Source: Actinomycetes bacterium (GTDB lineage: Bacteria > Actinomycetota > JAHEXW01). Taken from it: a DNA stretch of 63,692 nt. The stretch is from NCBI GenBank assembly GCA_023251915.1, contig JAHEXW010000007.1, positions 1-63,692 on the forward strand. The letters are read 5' to 3'. Under the pieces are notes generated by a model. It saw nothing but the letters and a program-made list of their open reading frames with translations, ran no database searches and was not told the origin of the DNA. Of the stretch, positions 1 to 9,175 are shown one piece after another. How positions within the stretch are numbered: the stretch's first letter is position 1; each line of letters opens with the position of its first letter. The position numbers and the translations under genes were made by a program.

Positions 1-752
1 TTTGGGCGTTTCAACAGTTCTTTCTTTCCGCCTGAATGAAATGGACGAACCCTGATGATTGCGTTCGTTATCTCAAGCGCTTCTAGGTGTTGTTCTATTG
101 TCGGCCGGCTAATCCCCGTTTCACGGGAGCTTGCGGAAGCTTCAAAAAGACCACCGCTCCTGCGTAATAGATACTCAAAGAACGTATTGAACTTCCCTGG
201 ATCACGAAACTTGAACAGGTTCTGGATATCGCGGGCAAAGAAGGAATCCAACCATTCTCTGTAAAAGCCGGGATCTTTTTCTGGCGCAAGAAGCGCTTGC
301 GGCAGACCACCCCGATACATCCTGTCGATCAATCCAACGTTGAACGCGGGTAGTTCGTCAAATAAAACGGGTGACAAATGAATCGTACGCTTGCGCCCCG
401 TCAGGGTATCCTTAAATACCTGGCTTGCCGCAAGGGTTGAAGACCCGGTCGCCAGGATCTTTATTTCAGGATGTTCGTCCGCCCCGATCTTCAACAAGCG
501 ACTAGGATCTTTCAATTGATGGATTTCATCGAAGATCACGGTCTTTACGTTCACTGTTCGGAAGAAAAGATCTGGATCAGCAGTCGCTTGGCCAACAGCA
601 GGTAAATCGCAATTAAGATAGTGAGCGCCGTCTTCAATAAAGTGTTTAGAGATTGTTGTCTTTCCAACGCGCCTGACGCCCGTCAACCAGACAACCGGTG
701 CCGATTTCCAACCTTCTTGTATTCTGCTGTACCAAAATGGTCTCTCTATCAT
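1..752 (-). CDS. AAA_14/DUF4143-type ATPase, truncated by window edge (C-terminus missing)
   Basis: Own minus-strand translation from ATG at 752: MIERPFWYSRIQEGWKSAPVVWLTGVRRVGKTTISKHF...VIFDEIHQLKDPSRLLKIGADEHPEIKILATGSSTLAAS; Walker A GVRRVGKTT, Walker B VIFDE, sensor-like ATGSS. Open to position 1, so absent from the ORF track. Confidence 0.8.
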   Translation of the reverse strand, partial: MIERPFWYSRIQEGWKSAPVVWLTGVRRVGKTTISKHFIEDGAHYLNCDLPAVGQATADPDLFFRTVNVKTVIFDEIHQLKDPSRLLKIGADEHPEIKILATGSSTLAASQVFKDTLTGRKRTIHLSPVLFDELPAFNVGLIDRMYRGGLPQALLAPEKDPGFYREWLDSFFARDIQNLFKFRDPGKFNTFFEYLLRRSGGLFEASASSRETGISRPTIEQHLEALEITNAIIRVRPFHSGGKKELLKRP

Positions 753-987
753 GCAACCATACTTATCATATTGCCTGGATTATTGTCAAGTACGGTTGCA
801 AGGAACAGATGTGCGGTCGTGTCTTGAATTATCAGTTTTTGTTTCTAGTAGATGCTTCTCGATTCGCCTACGCTCACTCGAAGAAGATTTGATATCGACT
901 TTGGAAGGTTGATTAGGAAGCCGGAGGCGGGCGAAGCGGGTGACGCAGCGGCAGGGCCCGGGAGCTCTATTATTGAAGAAACGAAAT

Positions 988-1394
988 GCACCCTCTCTTT
1001 TGTTCTCCCCCCTCAAGGGGGAGAGGCATTTATGGGATGGTCGATAGGGAAATCGAGCGAGCGGGGTTTGCGAGCGAGTCACTGGCTGTTTTGGGATGGA
1101 CGCTGGAACTGCCTCGCAATGACGTAGGGTGTTTTGGTTTTGGTTTCTTGGGAGGTTGCCCACCAAATAACTGGCGGGTAAACTTCGTCGGCCACTTTGA
1201 CGATCTTCTCACAATGACGTATGGCGTTTTGTTTTTGGTTTCTGTAGCGGTCGCTGGAACTGCCTCGCGCCTCGAAAGCACCTGCACCCTCTCTTTTGTT
1301 CTCCCCTACGCCACGGCGCACAGGCCTCAAGGGGGAGAGGCATTTATGGGATGGTTGATTAGTGAATCGAGCGAGAGGGTTGTGCGAGCGAGTC
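988..1394. repeat. Composite intergenic repeat block: two direct copies (988-1080 and 1284-1394) of a GCACCCTCTC...CCTCAAGGGGGAGAGGCATTTATGGGATGG element around inner copies of a CATTGCGAGG-type element
   Basis: Copies begin gcaccctctcttttgttctcccc and end gcgagcgagtc; lengths 93 and 111 bp differ by an 18-bp insertion (tacgccacggcgcacagg). Exact 17-mer cgctggaactgcctcgc at 1101-1117 and 1252-1268. Confidence 0.85.
1151..1219 (-). repeat. Dispersed ~70-bp repeat (CATTGCGAG family), inverted copy of 9231-9300
   Basis: ggaggttgcccaccaaataactggcgggtaaacttcgtcggcc (43 nt) is the exact reverse complement of the 3' part of 9231-9300; remainder diverged. Confidence 0.9.
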
Positions 1395-1400
1395 TATTGA

Positions 1401-2864
1401 TTAAAACAGTGTTTCGGCTTTTTTGCCCTTTTCGAGACTTAGCTTGGTAATCTTCAGGCGGGAGGGGATGGGGATGGGATAGGCGCCGTCGAAGCAGGCG
1501 GTACAGAACGGGCGGACGCCGTCGTCGCCGACTTCTACGCCGCCGACCGCTTTGACCAGGCCGGCATGGCTGATGTATTTCAGGGAATCCGCGCCCAGGA
1601 AGTTCTGGATCCGTTCGACGGAAAGGTTGGCCGCGATCAGGTCCTTGCGTTCCGCGGTGTCGATGCCGTAGAAGCACGGCCACTCGATCGGCGGGCTGGA
1701 GATTCGCATGTGGACCTCTTTGGCGCCGGCCTTCCGCAGCATCTGGACGAGTTTTTTGCTGGTGTTGCCGCGGACGATGGAATCGTCGACGACGACCAGG
1801 CGTTTGCCCTCGATGACCTCCCGCAACGGATTCAGTTTAAGGCGGATGCCGAGTTGGCGAATGGTTTGGGACGGTTGAATGAAGGTCCGGCCGATGTAGC
1901 GGTTCTTCACGAAGCCCTCGCCGTACGGAATGCCGCTCTGCTCCGCGTAGCCCTGCGCGGCGTTGTTGCCGGAGTCGGGTACCGGAATGACCAGATCCGC
2001 CTCAACCGGGGCTTCACGGGCGAGCTCGCGACCCATCTGCTTGCGCGCCGCCGCGACGCTGCGGCCGTAGATCATGGAATCGGGCCGGGCCAGATAGACG
2101 AATTCGAAGATGCACAGCGACGGGGCCGCGGCCTCCAGTATTTGATATGAATTGAGGCCCTTGGCGTCGATGACGACCATCTCGCCGGGCAGGATCTCGC
2201 GCAGGAAATCCGCGCCGATGACGTCCAAACCGCAGGTTTCACTGCTCAAAACGTAATGCCCATTCATCTGGCCGAGCGCCAGCGGCCGGATGCCGTACGG
2301 GTCGCGCACACCGATTAGCTTCTCATCTGTCATGATGACCAGGGAATAGGCACCCTTGATGTGGGAGACGGCGTCGCGGACGGAGGCTTCGATGGTCTTG
2401 CGCCGGCTGGTTACGATCAGTTCGGCGATGACCTCCGAATCCGAAGACGATTGGAATTCGGAACCGTGGCGTTCCAGGCGGCGGCGCAGTTCGTTGGTGT
2501 TGATCAGGTTGCCGTTATGCCCCAGGGACAAAGACCAGTTCTCGTTGGCCTTGTGGACCGGTTGGGCGTTCTCCCAATTGGTCGAGCCGGTGGTGGAATA
2601 GCGGACGTGGCCGATAGCGATATGGCCTTGCAGGGTGGTCAAGTCTCGTTCGGTGAAGACCTGGGATACCAGACCCATGTCCTTGAAGACCATGGTGTTG
2701 TCACCGTCGGAGACCGCGATGCCGGCGCTTTCTTGCCCGCGGTGCTGGAGCGCGTAGAGTCCGTAGTAGGTAAGTTTAGCTACCGCCTCGCCGGGGGCAT
2801 AAATGCCGAAGACGCCGCATTCGTCGTGGACCGTATCGAAATCGTGGTCTAACCTATCAAGCAC
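1401..2864 (-). CDS. purF: Amidophosphoribosyltransferase
   Basis: CGVFGIYAPGE N-terminus, ALQHRGQESAGIAVSDG, VVDDSIVRGNTSKKLVQMLRKAGAKEVHMRISSPP. Confidence 0.97.
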   Translation of the reverse strand: MLDRLDHDFDTVHDECGVFGIYAPGEAVAKLTYYGLYALQHRGQESAGIAVSDGDNTMVFKDMGLVSQVFTERDLTTLQGHIAIGHVRYSTTGSTNWENAQPVHKANENWSLSLGHNGNLINTNELRRRLERHGSEFQSSSDSEVIAELIVTSRRKTIEASVRDAVSHIKGAYSLVIMTDEKLIGVRDPYGIRPLALGQMNGHYVLSSETCGLDVIGADFLREILPGEMVVIDAKGLNSYQILEAAAPSLCIFEFVYLARPDSMIYGRSVAAARKQMGRELAREAPVEADLVIPVPDSGNNAAQGYAEQSGIPYGEGFVKNRYIGRTFIQPSQTIRQLGIRLKLNPLREVIEGKRLVVVDDSIVRGNTSKKLVQMLRKAGAKEVHMRISSPPIEWPCFYGIDTAERKDLIAANLSVERIQNFLGADSLKYISHAGLVKAVGGVEVGDDGVRPFCTACFDGAYPIPIPSRLKITKLSLEKGKKAETLF

Positions 2865-5047
2865 TCGAGGGTCCCTCGCCAGGCTGAGGTCATTTCACCG
2901 ATCGGAATATTCAGTATATCATCTATGACCAGGTCATCGCCACCGACGCGCCCTATGTAGGTGTGTTGCACGCGGCTGTTGTGGATGATTCTGTCAAACA
3001 GAAACATACTTTTCTCCGGCAAACTGACCAACATCCGCGACTGCGATTCGGAGAACAACCACTCGTTGACCTCCAAATGGCTTCTCTCGGCGCTGTCCGG
3101 ATTGACGCGCGCGCCGAGGCCGGAGAGCATGCAGGACTCCGCCAAAGCCATCCCCAAGCCACCCTCGGAAAGATCGTGCGCCGAGACTATCAAGCCCAGC
3201 TTGATTGCCTCCAAAACAACCTCGTGCATGTGGCGTTCCTTGTCCAAATCTAGCGCCGGGCAGCGCCCCGCGACTATCTTGTGCATCACCTTAAGATATT
3301 CGCTGCCGCCCAGTTCAGGTAACGTCTCCCCGATCAAAGCTATGACATGGCCTTCCTTCTTGAAACCGGCGGTCATGCGCTTGTTAACGTCGTCAATCAA
3401 GCCCAGCATGCCAACAACGGGGGTCGGGTAGATTGCGCCTTTTTGCCACTCGTTGTAGAAGGAAACGTTGCCGCCTGTGACAGGAGTCCCAAACGCCGAA
3501 CAGGCGACGCCCATGCCGCGCACCGCCTCTTTGAATTGCCAGAAGTTCTCCGGCTTTTCCGGATTGCCGAAGTTCAGGCAGTCCGTCACGGCCAGCGGAA
3601 CGGCGCCGGACGCAACAACGTTGCGGGCGGCTTCGGCCACCGCGATCTGAGCGCCGACATAAGGATCGAGATAGCAGTAGCGGCCGTTGCCATCGACGGT
3701 CAGCGCAATCGCCTTCTTGCTGTCTTTGAGGCGCAGCACGCCCGCATCGGAACCGGGAAGGACGGCCGTATTTGTCTGCACCATATGGTCGTATTGTTCG
3801 TAGACCCAGTGCCGGCTGCACAAGTTGGGGCTGGTGACCAGTTTCATCAGCGTCTTGCCGGTGTCTTTGGGATGCTTAAGGGCTTTGGTGTCAAAGCTCT
3901 GAACCTCGGCCAGGTAAGCCGGTTTCTTGGCCGGACGATTGTACAATATTGCCTCGTCGGCCAGGGAATGCGCCGGCATCTCTCCGACGACGACACCGTT
4001 ATCTTTGACGCGCAACAGACCGTCCCCAGTAACATGCCCGATTACTCCGGCGTCCAGTCCCCAGCGGCGGCAGACAGCCAAGACCCGCTCCTGGTTCTCC
4101 GGTGTACAGATGGCCAACATTCGTTCCTGGCTTTCGCTGACCATGATCTCGAAGGCTTCCATGTTCGGTTCACGCTGTTCCACTAGGCGCACGTCGATTT
4201 CCATACCCATATCGGCTCGAGAGGCAGTTTCACACGTCGCGCAGGTCAAACCGGCACCGCCGAAGTCCTGCAGACCGACAACCAGTTTGTTGTCTATAAG
4301 TTCGAGAGACGCCTCGATGCATAGTTTCTCCGTGAAAGGATCGCCGACCTGGACGGACGGCCGCTTGGCCGCTGATTTCGCCGTGAATTCCTGACTGGCC
4401 AGTACAGAGACTCCGCCAATGCCGTCACGCCCGGTCTTGTTGCCGAAAACGATAACAACATTCCCTTCGCCGGATGCGATGCCCTTGGTGATCTTGTCCT
4501 GGCGCATCAGGCCAACGGCCATGACATTGACCAGGGGATTGCCCTCGTAACATTCCTCGAAGTTTACAGAGCCGGCGATAGTCGGAACCCCTGTGCAATT
4601 ACCGTAACCGGCTATGCCCTCGACCACACCCTCGAATATGTGTTTGACACGGTCGTTCTTCAGCTCGCCGAAGTACAGCGGGTCGAGGAGCGCGATGGGG
4701 CGCGCGCCCATTGTGAAGATATCGCGCAAGATGCCGCCGACACCGGTCGCCGCGCCCTGATAAGGCTCGATGGCGGACGGATGGTTGTGGCTCTCGATCT
4801 TCATTGCGATGGCCATCCCGTCGCCGATGTCGATTATACCGGCGTTCTCGCCGGGACCCTGCAGAATACGCGGCCCTTTAGTGGGAAAACCTTTCAAAAC
4901 GGGCCGGCTGCTCTTGTACGAGCAATGTTCGCTCCACATGACCGAGTACATCGAGAGCTCAACATCGGTCGGGACGCGACCGAGTATCTTCTTAATCTTG
5001 GTATATTCCTCTGTGGTTAAGCCTAGCTCTTCGTAAAGTGCCGCCAT
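2849..5047 (-). CDS. purL: Phosphoribosylformylglycinamidine synthase subunit PurL
   Basis: MWSEHCSYKSSRPVLKGFPT, VGVGGILRDIFTMGARPIALLDPL-type motifs, 732 aa. Confidence 0.97.
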   Translation of the reverse strand: MAALYEELGLTTEEYTKIKKILGRVPTDVELSMYSVMWSEHCSYKSSRPVLKGFPTKGPRILQGPGENAGIIDIGDGMAIAMKIESHNHPSAIEPYQGAATGVGGILRDIFTMGARPIALLDPLYFGELKNDRVKHIFEGVVEGIAGYGNCTGVPTIAGSVNFEECYEGNPLVNVMAVGLMRQDKITKGIASGEGNVVIVFGNKTGRDGIGGVSVLASQEFTAKSAAKRPSVQVGDPFTEKLCIEASLELIDNKLVVGLQDFGGAGLTCATCETASRADMGMEIDVRLVEQREPNMEAFEIMVSESQERMLAICTPENQERVLAVCRRWGLDAGVIGHVTGDGLLRVKDNGVVVGEMPAHSLADEAILYNRPAKKPAYLAEVQSFDTKALKHPKDTGKTLMKLVTSPNLCSRHWVYEQYDHMVQTNTAVLPGSDAGVLRLKDSKKAIALTVDGNGRYCYLDPYVGAQIAVAEAARNVVASGAVPLAVTDCLNFGNPEKPENFWQFKEAVRGMGVACSAFGTPVTGGNVSFYNEWQKGAIYPTPVVGMLGLIDDVNKRMTAGFKKEGHVIALIGETLPELGGSEYLKVMHKIVAGRCPALDLDKERHMHEVVLEAIKLGLIVSAHDLSEGGLGMALAESCMLSGLGARVNPDSAERSHLEVNEWLFSESQSRMLVSLPEKSMFLFDRIIHNSRVQHTYIGRVGGDDLVIDDILNIPIGEMTSAWRGTLECLIG

Positions 5048-5742
5048 TATTTGCTCACCGCGCTTATCATGCTCTTGAAAATCATCTGTCCGTCCAGGCT
5101 GCCCAGGACGGTCTCGATGGCACGTTCCGGATGCGGCATCAGCCCAAACACATTGCCCTGTTTGTTAACGATGCCGGCTATGTTTTGCAGACTGCCGTTG
5201 GGGTTGGCCGCGTCCGTGACTATTCCGTTCGTATCACAGTAACGCAACACGACCTGGCCGTTAGCGGCCATCTCGCCCAGCGTTTCTTCGTCGGCGTAGT
5301 AATTGCCCTCGTTGTGCGCGATGGGCAGGCGAATAAGCTCGCCGCTCAGCGCCTTGTTCGTGAAGTTCGTTTGATTGTTCTCAACCACCAGGTCGGTATA
5401 GCGGCAGATAAATTTGAGGTCCCGGTTGCGCAGCATGGCACCGGGCAGCAGGCCCGCTTCCAGAAGTATTTGGAAACCGTTGCAGATGCCGATCACCAGT
5501 CCGCCCTTATCCACGAAGTCGAGGATCGCATCCATGACCGGGCTGAATTTGGCGACCGCTCCCGTGCGCAGATAATCCCCGTAGGAAAAACCGCCGGGCA
5601 GAATAATTGCGTCGTATTTGGCGACGTCTGTGTCCTGGTGCCAAACGTATGCGACTTGCGCACCCACCAAGCGAGCCGCATAGTGACAGTCTTGCTCGCA
5701 GTTGGAACCTGGGAAGACGACGACTCCGAACCGTGCCGGCAT
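5047..5742 (-). CDS. purQ: Phosphoribosylformylglycinamidine synthase subunit PurQ
   Basis: FGVVVFPGSNCEQDCHYA, LPGGFSYGDYLRTGAVAKFSP, VIGICNGFQILLEAGLLPGA. Confidence 0.97.
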   Translation of the reverse strand: MPARFGVVVFPGSNCEQDCHYAARLVGAQVAYVWHQDTDVAKYDAIILPGGFSYGDYLRTGAVAKFSPVMDAILDFVDKGGLVIGICNGFQILLEAGLLPGAMLRNRDLKFICRYTDLVVENNQTNFTNKALSGELIRLPIAHNEGNYYADEETLGEMAANGQVVLRYCDTNGIVTDAANPNGSLQNIAGIVNKQGNVFGLMPHPERAIETVLGSLDGQMIFKSMISAVSK

Positions 5743-5745
5743 GTC

Positions 5746-5997
5746 TTAAGCCTCTTCCTGAATGTCGAAGGTATAGCTCTCGATGACCGGGTTACTCAGC
5801 AGGTCGTGGGAGATCTTGTCCACCTGTTTCTTCAGTTTCTCTGGCGTTTCGCCGGTAAGTTCAAGCTCGATGAACTTGCCGACCCTGACCCGGCTGACAT
5901 TATCGTAGCCTTGGGTTTTCAAGGCCTTCCCGATAATCTGGCCTTGCGGATCCAGAATGCCGTCTTTCAATGTTACATATACTTTTGCGACTGGCAC
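5746..5997 (-). CDS. purS: Phosphoribosylformylglycinamidine synthase subunit PurS
   Basis: AKVYVTLKDGILDPQGQIIGKALKTQGY, 83 aa, between purQ and purC. Confidence 0.95.
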   Translation of the reverse strand: MPVAKVYVTLKDGILDPQGQIIGKALKTQGYDNVSRVRVGKFIELELTGETPEKLKKQVDKISHDLLSNPVIESYTFDIQEEA

Positions 5998-6033
5998 TTC
6001 GTGCCCTCCTTATTGATAGGCATTATTTACTAA

Positions 6034-6092
6034 TGTAGCTGCCGGTCTTTAGACCGGCAGACGGGGTGCCGACCTAAAGGTTGGCACCTACA
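6034..6092. repeat. Double stem-loop dispersed repeat, copy A
   Basis: TGTAGCTGCCGGTCTTTAGACCGGCAGACGGGGTGCCGACCTAAAGGTTGGCACCTACA; same architecture at 23185-23247. Confidence 0.85.
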
Positions 6093-6111
6093 ATAAAGCC
6101 AAAAAACTATA

Positions 6112-6831
6112 CTACGTCGTAACCCTTCGCAACACCTCGACGTAGGCTTCTTCTACGCCACCGAGATCGCGCCGGAAACGATCTTTATCAAGTTTCTCGC
6201 CAGTTTCCGTATCCCAGAACCGGCACGTGTCGGGCGATATCTCATCGCCCAGCACAATGTTGCCGTCTTTGTCCCAGCCGAATTCCAGCTTCATGTCGAT
6301 CAAGTCCAAACCGCGTTCCTTGAAGAATCCGCGCAACACGTCGTTGACCTTAAAGGACAGATCACGGATGGTTTTAAATTCGTCTTCGTTAACCAGCCCC
6401 AGCTCTTGCACGTGCTGGCAAGTGATAATCGGATCGCCCAAGTCGTCCCGTTTGTAATAGAACTCTACGACTGGCTTCTTTAAGGCCACGCCTTCCTCAT
6501 AACCCAAACGCTTGGCTAGGCTGCCCGCCGCGATGTTGCGCGCGACGGCCTCAAGTTGAATCATTTTTAGATTGTCTATCAACATGTCGCGGTCGTTCAA
6601 CATTTCGTGGAAGTGCGTTTTGATACCGGCGTCTTCCAGAACACCGAACAACTTCGCGGCTATGGCGGCGTTGGCGACGCCTTTCTCTTTGATCTCGCCT
6701 TTTTTCTTGCCGTCAAAGGCCGTGGCGGAGTCCTTGAAGTGTTGGATCAGGAGGTTCGGGTCGTCGGTTTTATAGACGATCTTCGCCTTGCCTTCGTACA
6801 TTTTGTCACCCTGTTTGATTGTTGCCGTCAT
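6112..6831 (-). CDS. purC: Phosphoribosylaminoimidazole-succinocarboxamide synthase
   Basis: MYEGKAKIVYKTDDPNLLIQHFKDSATAFDGKK, SPDTCRFWD. Confidence 0.97.
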   Translation of the reverse strand: MTATIKQGDKMYEGKAKIVYKTDDPNLLIQHFKDSATAFDGKKKGEIKEKGVANAAIAAKLFGVLEDAGIKTHFHEMLNDRDMLIDNLKMIQLEAVARNIAAGSLAKRLGYEEGVALKKPVVEFYYKRDDLGDPIITCQHVQELGLVNEDEFKTIRDLSFKVNDVLRGFFKERGLDLIDMKLEFGWDKDGNIVLGDEISPDTCRFWDTETGEKLDKDRFRRDLGGVEEAYVEVLRRVTT

Positions 6832-6849
6832 TTGACTCCTTCTAAAAAT

Positions 6850-6890
6850 GACCCCCCTCCCTTGAGGGGAGGGGATTCAGGGGAGGGTGG
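6850..6890. repeat. CCCTTGAGGGG palindromic repeat abutting the 3' end of the DUF559 gene
   Basis: gacccccctcccttgaggggaggggattcaggggagggtgg; the DUF559 stop codon lies inside it. Confidence 0.85.
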
Positions 6891-7224
6891 CGCTTGCCTC
6901 CCGAATCGTTTCCATCACTCCGTCAATATTCTGGAACACTTCGTTGTTCCATACTCTGACGATCTTGAAACCTTTGTCCTTAAGCCAATCATCTCGATCA
7001 ACATCGGCGCCTGGTTCATTATGTTGGCCGCCATCTAATTCAACAATAAGCTTCTTGTCAAGACAAACAAAATCGGTTATATATTTGCCGATCGGTTGTT
7101 GCCGGCGAAACTTCAGACCGTCTAACCTCTTGGCGCGCAGCTGATTCCAAATGATCCTCTCCGCTTCGGTCTGGTTGTCACGCAGGCGGCGCGCCATATT
7201 CGTCTTCATCTTCTCAATCGCCAA
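6877..7224 (-). CDS. DUF559-domain (very-short-patch-repair-like PD-(D/E)XK) endonuclease
   Basis: RRLRDNQTEAERIIWNQLRAKRLDGLKFRRQQPIGKYITDFVCLDKKLIVELDGGQHNEPGADVDRDDWLKDKGFKIVRVWNNEV is the typical DUF559 signature (IVELDGGQH). Confidence 0.93.
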   Translation of the reverse strand: MAIEKMKTNMARRLRDNQTEAERIIWNQLRAKRLDGLKFRRQQPIGKYITDFVCLDKKLIVELDGGQHNEPGADVDRDDWLKDKGFKIVRVWNNEVFQNIDGVMETIREASATLP

Positions 7225-7249
7225 AGAGGAAATGCACCCTCTCCCAGCC

Positions 7250-7382
7250 CTCCCCCCTCAAGGGGGAGGGGTCTAAATCTTGTTCAACCCTATGTTTCTC
7301 CTCCCCCCTCAAGGGGGAGGGGTCTAAATCTTGTTCAACCCTATGTTTCTCCGCCCCCCTCAAGGGGGAGGGGTCTAAATAA
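7250..7382. repeat. 51-bp tandem repeat, three CCTCCCCCCTCAAGGGGGAGG hairpin units
   Basis: TCAA centres at 7258, 7309 and 7360 (51-bp spacing); units joined by tctaaatcttgttcaaccctatgtttctc. Confidence 0.95.
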
Positions 7383-7405
7383 ATATCTCCTCGCCAGAGG
7401 AGTGA

Positions 7406-8695
7406 CTATTGTTTTCGGCGGAATATCTCGTCGACGTGCCTCGTGTAATAGGACGAGTCGAACAGTTCCGTTAATTCGTCCTCCGGGATAGCCTCTGTCA
7501 ACTCTGAATCCTTAAGCAATAGGTTCAGGAAGTCATCGGCGCCGTCCCAGACGCGCATCGCGTTGCGCTGGACGACCTTATAGGCGTCTTCCCGGCTGAA
7601 TCCCTTCTCAACCAATTGCAGCAGAACCCTCTGGGAATATATGAGGCCTTTTGTCGCGTTTAGGTTACGCTCCATGTTTTTAGGATAGACAACCAGCTCC
7701 TTCATGACGAAGGTGAATTTATCCAGCATGTAGAATAGGGCCAATGTTGTATCGGGAATGATGACCCGTTCGACCGACGAGTGGCTGATATCACGTTCGT
7801 GCCACAGCGCCACGTTTTCCAGGGCCGCCAACGCGTTCGTCCGAACCAGTCGCGCCAACCCGCAAACGCGCTCACAAATGACCGGGTTCTTCTTATGCGG
7901 CATGGCCGAACTGCCTTTCTGGCCCTTGCCGAATGGCTCTTCGACTTCCCGCACTTCCGTCTTTTGCAGCGCCCTGATCTCGGTCGCGAACTTCTCTAGG
8001 CTGGCGGCGGTCAAGGCCATGGCTGACATATACTCGGCGTGACGATCGCGCTGGATAACCTGGTTCGAAGCCGCCTCAGGTTCCAACCCCAGCTGCTTGC
8101 AGACCATCTGCTCGACCTTGGGATCGATATTGGCGTAGGTGCCGACGGCGCCTGAAATCATGCCCACGTTGATAACCTGTCGAGCGGAGCGCAAACGTGT
8201 CAGATTCCGTTCCGTCTCGTTATACCAGATCAGCAGCTTTAGCCCAAATGTGATGGGCTCCGCGTGAATGCCGTGTGTCCGGCCGATCATGGTCGTGTGC
8301 TTATACTTCTCCGCTTGATCCCGCAGAACCCGACTGAAAGACTCTGTCTTATCAATTAACAAGTCCATCGCCTGGCGCATCTGGAGAGACAGCCCGGTAT
8401 CCACGACGTCGGAGCTGGTCATACCGAAATGAATATACTTTCCGGCCGGTCCGACGTACTCGTTAACACAGGTCAAGAAGGCGATTACATCGTGCTGAAC
8501 CTCTTCCTCGATCTCTAGGATGCGATCGACGTCGAAGGCGGCGTTCTTCTTGATCTCTTGCATAGCGTCGGCCGGAATAACGCCCAGCTTCGCGTGCGCT
8601 TCGCACGCGGCCAGTTCAACGTCCAACCACGCCTGATATTTGTTTTGTTCGCCCCAAACGTCGCGCATCGGGGAAAGACTATAGCGCTCGATCAT
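7406..8695 (-). CDS. purB: Adenylosuccinate lyase
   Basis: MIERYSLSPMRDVWGEQNKYQAWLDVELAACEAH, GKGQKGSSAMPHKKNPVICERVCGLARLVR. Confidence 0.97.
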   Translation of the reverse strand: MIERYSLSPMRDVWGEQNKYQAWLDVELAACEAHAKLGVIPADAMQEIKKNAAFDVDRILEIEEEVQHDVIAFLTCVNEYVGPAGKYIHFGMTSSDVVDTGLSLQMRQAMDLLIDKTESFSRVLRDQAEKYKHTTMIGRTHGIHAEPITFGLKLLIWYNETERNLTRLRSARQVINVGMISGAVGTYANIDPKVEQMVCKQLGLEPEAASNQVIQRDRHAEYMSAMALTAASLEKFATEIRALQKTEVREVEEPFGKGQKGSSAMPHKKNPVICERVCGLARLVRTNALAALENVALWHERDISHSSVERVIIPDTTLALFYMLDKFTFVMKELVVYPKNMERNLNATKGLIYSQRVLLQLVEKGFSREDAYKVVQRNAMRVWDGADDFLNLLLKDSELTEAIPEDELTELFDSSYYTRHVDEIFRRKQ

Positions 8696-9175
8696 TTAGA
8701 TATTTCCCCCCGCCATTTTCTCTCGCATCTCGTTCAACCGGTGCCTCAGTTCGGGGTGGTTGTTGGCGACTATTTGCGCGGCCAGATAGGCCGCGTTCTT
8801 GGCCCCGTCGATTGCGACAGTCGCCACCGGCACGCCCGTCGGCATCATGACGGTCGACAGAAGCGCGTCCATGCCGTCCAGAGCGCCCGACTTGATTGGG
8901 ACACCGATCACGGGCAGTGTCGTTCCCGCCGCCACCGCGCCAGCCAGGTGCGCCGCCATCCCGGCGCCGCAGATGATGGCCAGCAGGCCGCGTTCTTGCG
9001 CCCCGGCCGCGTAAGCGCGCACCAGTTCGGGTTGACGATGCGCGCTCATAACCTTGACCTCGTTACCAATGCCAAGTTCGTCGAGAATCTCGCGCGCCTT
9101 GTCCATAACGGGCATATCGGATTTGCTGCCCATGATTATGCCGACTAAAACCTGGTCCAATGTGTGCACCCTCAC
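8696..9175 (-). CDS. purE: 5-(carboxyamino)imidazole ribonucleotide mutase / AIR carboxylase PurE
   Basis: [42 protein letters not shown]; start codon uncertain (5' end runs into a repeat). Confidence 0.95.
   Translation of the reverse strand: MRVHTLDQVLVGIIMGSKSDMPVMDKAREILDELGIGNEVKVMSAHRQPELVRAYAAGAQERGLLAIICGAGMAAHLAGAVAAGTTLPVIGVPIKSGALDGMDALLSTVMMPTGVPVATVAIDGAKNAAYLAAQIVANNHPELRHRLNEMREKMAGGNI

Noticed and set aside
1-752. Defence-system component
   Set aside because: AAA_14/DUF4143 ATPases are common, mobile orphan genes; truncated here with no defence neighbours visible.
786-1330. Overlapping short ORFs in the 0.8-1.4 kb region
   Set aside because: They are translations of repeat elements and lack coding features or recognisable families.
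1566-2852. Plus-strand ORFs antisense to purF (and the many similar antisense ORFs across the window)
   Set aside because: Expected long antisense ORFs in GC-rich genes; all overlap confidently assigned genes.
7250-7382. CRISPR array
   Set aside because: Three units with identical linkers, not variable spacers; repeat core is a GC hairpin; no cas genes.
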